NCBI GenBank assembly: GCA_944326365.1
Contig: CALVDR010000003.1
Coordinates: forward strand, 62,001-126,000
Length of the DNA stretch: 64,000 nt
DNA from: an uncultured Bacteroidales bacterium
Lineage (GTDB): Bacteria > Bacteroidota > Bacteroidia > Bacteroidales > UBA932
Direction of reading: 5' to 3'
Made by a program: the position numbers and the translations under genes. How positions within the stretch are numbered: the stretch's first letter is position 1; each line of letters begins with the position of its first letter. A model generated the notes under the pieces. The model did not search any database and was not told the DNA's origin. It saw only the letters and a program-made list of their open reading frames with translations. This document shows, in pieces, positions 61,086-64,000 of this stretch.

Positions 61086-61739
61086 TCAATACATTCCTTC
61101 ATACACCCACAGCATCAATGGTTTATTGCTAGACTTTACTGTTTTTACTACTTTTGCATACTTCCTGAAAGGGATTGTGATGCAGCCCTCACTCTTTGGT
61201 CTTATCTTGTGTCCCAATACCTTATGCACCTTGACTGGTATCAAGAATGGGTATATTGAAAAGTTCGGCAGACTTACAGGATGAATCAGAATACCCCTCT
61301 GCAAGGCTTTGCTGTTGCTCTTGTCCTTGCCATACAGCAGTAGTGCCTTTCTTCCTGTGGGCTTGCTCATAGTCTTCTCCTTTCCAACCCTGTAATGACC
61401 CAATGATGAACAGAAACTGCCGACTTCATTGCTGAATACAGGTCTTCTTGCAGTGCTTCCTTTGCCATATCCATGAGCACACAGGCTTCTCAGGACAGGT
61501 TTCTCCATTTCAAAATCCCAAATAAAGAATCTGACCCTCCCTGAATGTCTGCCATAGTCCACCAGCAGGCAATAATCCGTGCTGTATCCATTCTCCTTGC
61601 AGTATTCCAATGCTTCCTCTGCTCTTTCATCAAGGTCTTTGGGAGTGGAGTTGCCTGTGATGAGGAACAAAAGAAGCAGTATTGTCCCTATGGAGACTGT
61701 TGTGAGTATGATTCTTTTAATAACTGAAAATTTCATCAT
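61086..61739 (-). CDS. L,D-transpeptidase-like (YkuD_2 type) exported protein
   Basis: About 217 residues with an N-terminal membrane/signal segment (VIKRIILTTVSIGTILLLLF). The catalytic-domain segments CAHGYGKGST, PVFSNEVGSFCSSLGHYRVG, GILIHPVS and SEGCITIP match the YkuD_2 group, with the presumed catalytic Cys in GCITIP and His in ILIHP. It may act on peptidoglycan. Starts at 61739 or 61736 (MKFSVIKR) overlap the upstream tyrosine-rich gene by about 20 bp; a start at 61754 overlaps more. Confidence 0.8.
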   Translation of the reverse strand: MMKFSVIKRIILTTVSIGTILLLLFLITGNSTPKDLDERAEEALEYCKENGYSTDYCLLVDYGRHSGRVRFFIWDFEMEKPVLRSLCAHGYGKGSTARRPVFSNEVGSFCSSLGHYRVGKEKTMSKPTGRKALLLYGKDKSNSKALQRGILIHPVSLPNFSIYPFLIPVKVHKVLGHKIRPKSEGCITIPFRKYAKVVKTVKSSNKPLMLWVYEGMY

Positions 61740-62139
61740 ACCATTCGGAAACATCTTCTCTTATCTGCTTGTAATATTTATAAATAATTAAAACTAAATT
61801 AAATTCTGCCCTTTTGGATTTATATTCATTTACAGTAAAGTAACCATAAAAATTACCTTGTGCATCAACAATTACCGGAGGATATGTAGCATATTCATTA
61901 AATGGAGAATAACTGCTATAATCACTTCCATAAGAACTATATTCATTCCAGATTGAAGTTGAAGAATAAGAATTTCCATAGGAGCCATATTCGTTCCAAA
62001 TTGATTCTGAATCATATTTCGATGCATTCAGTTTACCCAAATAAACATCATAGTCATCGCCTCCGAAAATCATCAATGTCTGTCCTGAGACAAAAGTATA
62101 CAGTGTCAATAGGCAGACAATGGAAAAGATTTTTATCAT
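61717..62139 (-). CDS. Exported tyrosine-rich repeat protein
   Basis: 140 residues with a signal peptide (MIKIFSIVCLLTLYTFVSGQ), then IFGGDDYDVYLGKLNASKYD. Near-tandem units of ~16-18 residues follow (SIWNEYGSYGNSYSST, SIWNEYSSYGSDYSSY, SPFNEYATYPP), then VIVDAQGNFYGYFTVNEY. Similar IWNEYG-repeat proteins occur in other Bacteroidales as far as I recall. No function is established. Its 3' end overlaps the L,D-transpeptidase-like gene, which suggests a joint cell-wall or surface role. Confidence 0.7.
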   Translation of the reverse strand: MIKIFSIVCLLTLYTFVSGQTLMIFGGDDYDVYLGKLNASKYDSESIWNEYGSYGNSYSSTSIWNEYSSYGSDYSSYSPFNEYATYPPVIVDAQGNFYGYFTVNEYKSKRAEFNLVLIIYKYYKQIREDVSEWYDEIFSY

Positions 62140-62154
62140 AAGTTTCTACTTTAA

Positions 62155-63015
62155 TCACAATGGCTTGATTTCACTGAAATGGTATGCCCAATTGCTGTTC
62201 TCATACGCCTCAATACTTTCGGCAGGGACTTTCAGGACAGTGTTAGGGGATGAATCAGAAGAGTTGGACCATGATACGTTCGGTGGAATCGGTGTTCCCA
62301 ACAGAAATTCTTTTATTGAGCCACTTGAAAATGCATAATCAACAGACTGAAGATTTGTACATTCCGCAGCATCAACTACTGTCAGATAGCAATCAACAAA
62401 TGCACGATAGTCAATATATGTGACGCTTCTTGGGATTTTTACAGACACGAGAGATGTGCAGTTCATGAAAGAATCTCCGCCAATGCTGGTTATACCATTC
62501 GGAATCTCTATGGATACCAACGAATTGCATCCGTGGAAATCGAGTTCCGAAAGATTCGGCAGGTATTCCGGCAACCTGACTGTCTTCAGGTTATGACAGA
62601 CTGTAATAGAAATGGACGTAAGTTCCTCATTGTTTTTCAGATCCACAGCCTCTACCGATCCGGTTAAGTATAAAGTCTTAAGCTTGGAATTGTACCTCAA
62701 ATCCACCTCCTCGACTGAGGAAGCTGAAAATAATTCCATATTGGAAAAATACTCTATACCGGCAAATGTCCTGGCATTCGTACTGTAAATGCTTCTTACA
62801 GCATTAGCCTCTGACATAGAGACCTTCCCATCATCATTCACGTCAAAATTCTCATAGCAATACGCCATGAACTCGATATCATCCATCTTGGTACATACAT
62901 CATCCACCTTCTCCAGAAAAGGCAACATCTCCAGCCCGCTTTTTTCACATCCCGTACCCACAGCCGCCATCGCGACCGCAAGACAGATTATCGCTTTTGT
63001 CTTCATAAACCGCAT
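62155..63015 (-). CDS. Leucine-rich-repeat (BspA-like) lipoprotein with EF-hand
   Basis: 286 residues with a lipobox (VGTGC, Cys23 from the first ATG, Cys20 from the ATG at 63006). Near residue 58 lies a calcium-binding loop DVNDDGKVSMSEA. BspA-type leucine-rich repeats follow (LKTLYLTGSVEAVDLKNN, LVSIEIPNGITSIGGDSF, LVSVKIPRSVTYIDYRAF), typical of surface proteins that bind host or matrix. The C-terminal segment PAESIEAYENSNWAYHF is the usual capping region. Probably surface-exposed. Confidence 0.85.
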   Translation of the reverse strand: MRFMKTKAIICLAVAMAAVGTGCEKSGLEMLPFLEKVDDVCTKMDDIEFMAYCYENFDVNDDGKVSMSEANAVRSIYSTNARTFAGIEYFSNMELFSASSVEEVDLRYNSKLKTLYLTGSVEAVDLKNNEELTSISITVCHNLKTVRLPEYLPNLSELDFHGCNSLVSIEIPNGITSIGGDSFMNCTSLVSVKIPRSVTYIDYRAFVDCYLTVVDAAECTNLQSVDYAFSSGSIKEFLLGTPIPPNVSWSNSSDSSPNTVLKVPAESIEAYENSNWAYHFSEIKPL

Positions 63016-63125
63016 AATATCAATATATAATTTTGTTCCACATTTATTTACCTATCTGTACTCTATTCTGAACAATGTCAGGAGAGGTCCAAAACTTCTA
63101 AACATTCCGGTTATCAATAAATAGT

Positions 63126-63713
63126 TTAAATATCATTATAAATATCTTGTATCGTACTATATGGATAATTTTCTTTATCCCTATATTTAATAGATATCGA
63201 CCCGGCAGGTTCTGTCTTATAAACAGAGGACCCCAAATTAATTGATAGTGTTACAAAGATTTCTCCGTTCATAGTGTCATACCTTGTAATTACTTCATAC
63301 CTACCTAAGAATGCACTATATGATGTTTCTTTTCTTGTATCTTCAATGGAATCTGCATATCCATATTTTTTTTGAAATATCTGATTAAGCTCTTTGTATT
63401 CTTGAGTTGCCTTATCTATAGCTGATATAACTCTTGCTCTTGAACCGCCTTCAGAAAAAACTGTAACATACCCTCTATAAGTCAAATAGTCGACAACTAC
63501 TTGATATATTGGATCTCCTGTGCAAAACACCGTACAAGTTCTTCCTGCGAATTCGCCACTCATACAAAAACCGGTTCTTGTGAATCCCTTTGATTCCAAT
63601 CTAGAATAAAAACTTTCTTTTGTTCCATCTATAGGAATTCCCATAAAAGCAAGATGTTGCGCAAATGTCGGAATCGAAAAAAACGTCAACAGAAATATAA
63701 ATAACTTGTTCAT
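63126..63713 (-). CDS. Exported hypothetical protein
   Basis: 195 residues with a signal peptide (MNKLFIFLLTFFSIPTFAQ). The mature part starts HLAFMGIPIDGTKESFYSRL, a common opening in small Bacteroidales exported proteins. It has two or three cysteines (CMSGEFAGRTCTVFC) and a beta-rich C-terminus. No known domain. It stands alone in an AT-rich stretch, 110 bp from the LRR gene. Confidence 0.65.
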   Translation of the reverse strand: MNKLFIFLLTFFSIPTFAQHLAFMGIPIDGTKESFYSRLESKGFTRTGFCMSGEFAGRTCTVFCTGDPIYQVVVDYLTYRGYVTVFSEGGSRARVISAIDKATQEYKELNQIFQKKYGYADSIEDTRKETSYSAFLGRYEVITRYDTMNGEIFVTLSINLGSSVYKTEPAGSISIKYRDKENYPYSTIQDIYNDI

Positions 63714-63777
63714 ATGTATATCAATTTGTTTTATTTCAGTAAAATGGAAAATTCTATATTAGTTGCAAAACGCAGTT

Positions 63778-64000
63778 CTACTCAATCAAATCATCTCGGA
63801 TTTTACCGTTTGGCAAGTATTTATGCAATTTTTCATCTATATCATCTATAAACTTTATATCAACGATTCTGTGTCGGCAACCTTTGATTTTATAAATACC
63901 GTTACTTACATCATTGGCGCTATAAACTTTAGTACTTTCTACTGTTATAGTTGCATCTTTAAGCAATTCATCGGCGATCAATGGAGAAAAAGAAGATACA
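63778..64000 (-). CDS. 5'-partial hypothetical protein at right edge
   Basis: The frame runs off the right edge with no stop, so the start lies beyond the window; the TTG at 63981 is probably internal. About 73 residues are visible (SANDVSNGIYKIKGCRHRIVD...YLPNGKIRDDLIE), with the stop at 63778. No family is recognised. Confidence 0.5.
   Translation of the reverse strand, partial: VSSFSPLIADELLKDATITVESTKVYSANDVSNGIYKIKGCRHRIVDIKFIDDIDEKLHKYLPNGKIRDDLIE

Overview
The window comes from a member of the Bacteroidota, most likely the order Bacteroidales. Three kinds of evidence agree. Many genes are preceded by the phylum's -7 promoter box (TAnnTTTG) and lack obvious Shine-Dalgarno sites. Several families are typical of the phylum: a lipid-anchored Omp85 protein (TamL type), DUF5723, the short arginine decarboxylase, and a large lipoprotein with repeated modules. 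A cysteate synthase gene points to a sulfonolipid maker of the Alistipes/Rikenellaceae kind or a relative. No rRNA, tRNA, CRISPR array, intact insertion sequence or prophage was found.

Layout. 1-2 kb: an AT-rich accessory fringe with three unrecognised genes. 2.3-20 kb: housekeeping genes (PEP/pyruvate-binding protein, tpx, an rRNA/tRNA methyltransferase, arginine decarboxylase, TamL, a zinc-ribbon/TM2/CD225/DUF2752 membrane cluster, rarA, pyruvate kinase, an acetyltransferase, a flavodiiron protein, an MscS channel). 18-25.6 kb: the most interesting block, read leftward. Its order is hdrC-like, hdrB-like, hdrA-like, a second hdrC-like gene, a membrane-anchored HdrD-like fusion, cysteate synthase, then mscS. 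The first five have the C1-B1-A-C2-B2 order known from bacterial sulfur-oxidising sHdr clusters, and the next gene makes a sulfite-consuming enzyme. 25.9-33 kb: rlmD, then a 1247-residue lipoprotein and its DUF5723 partner. 33-42 kb: small membrane proteins, a repeat array with long hairpins, an acyltransferase, queA, an HTH regulator preceded by regularly spaced operator-like sites, pyrD-cinA and a dipeptidase. 41-49 kb: a leftward valS / thioesterase / ABC-F / rlmB / dipeptidase run and a DUF3467-kdsC-maf run. 49-59 kb: a phosphoesterase, two HD proteins, creD, a LytTR regulator, an MFS exporter and a CobW GTPase, with three decaying genes among them. 59.4-64 kb: a low-GC accessory tail with an ADP-ribosylglycohydrolase, an L,D-transpeptidase-like protein, a tyrosine-rich repeat protein, an LRR lipoprotein and two more small genes.

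Intergenic spaces carry many short palindromic repeats. One 57-bp inverted-repeat element occurs twice, 26 kb apart. A 38-bp direct repeat brackets the leader of the Hdr operon. A 46-bp perfect palindrome covers the mscS stop codon. A 95-bp hairpin unit is repeated at 34.4-34.6 kb. These are described separately because they may act as terminators, leader elements or mobile units.
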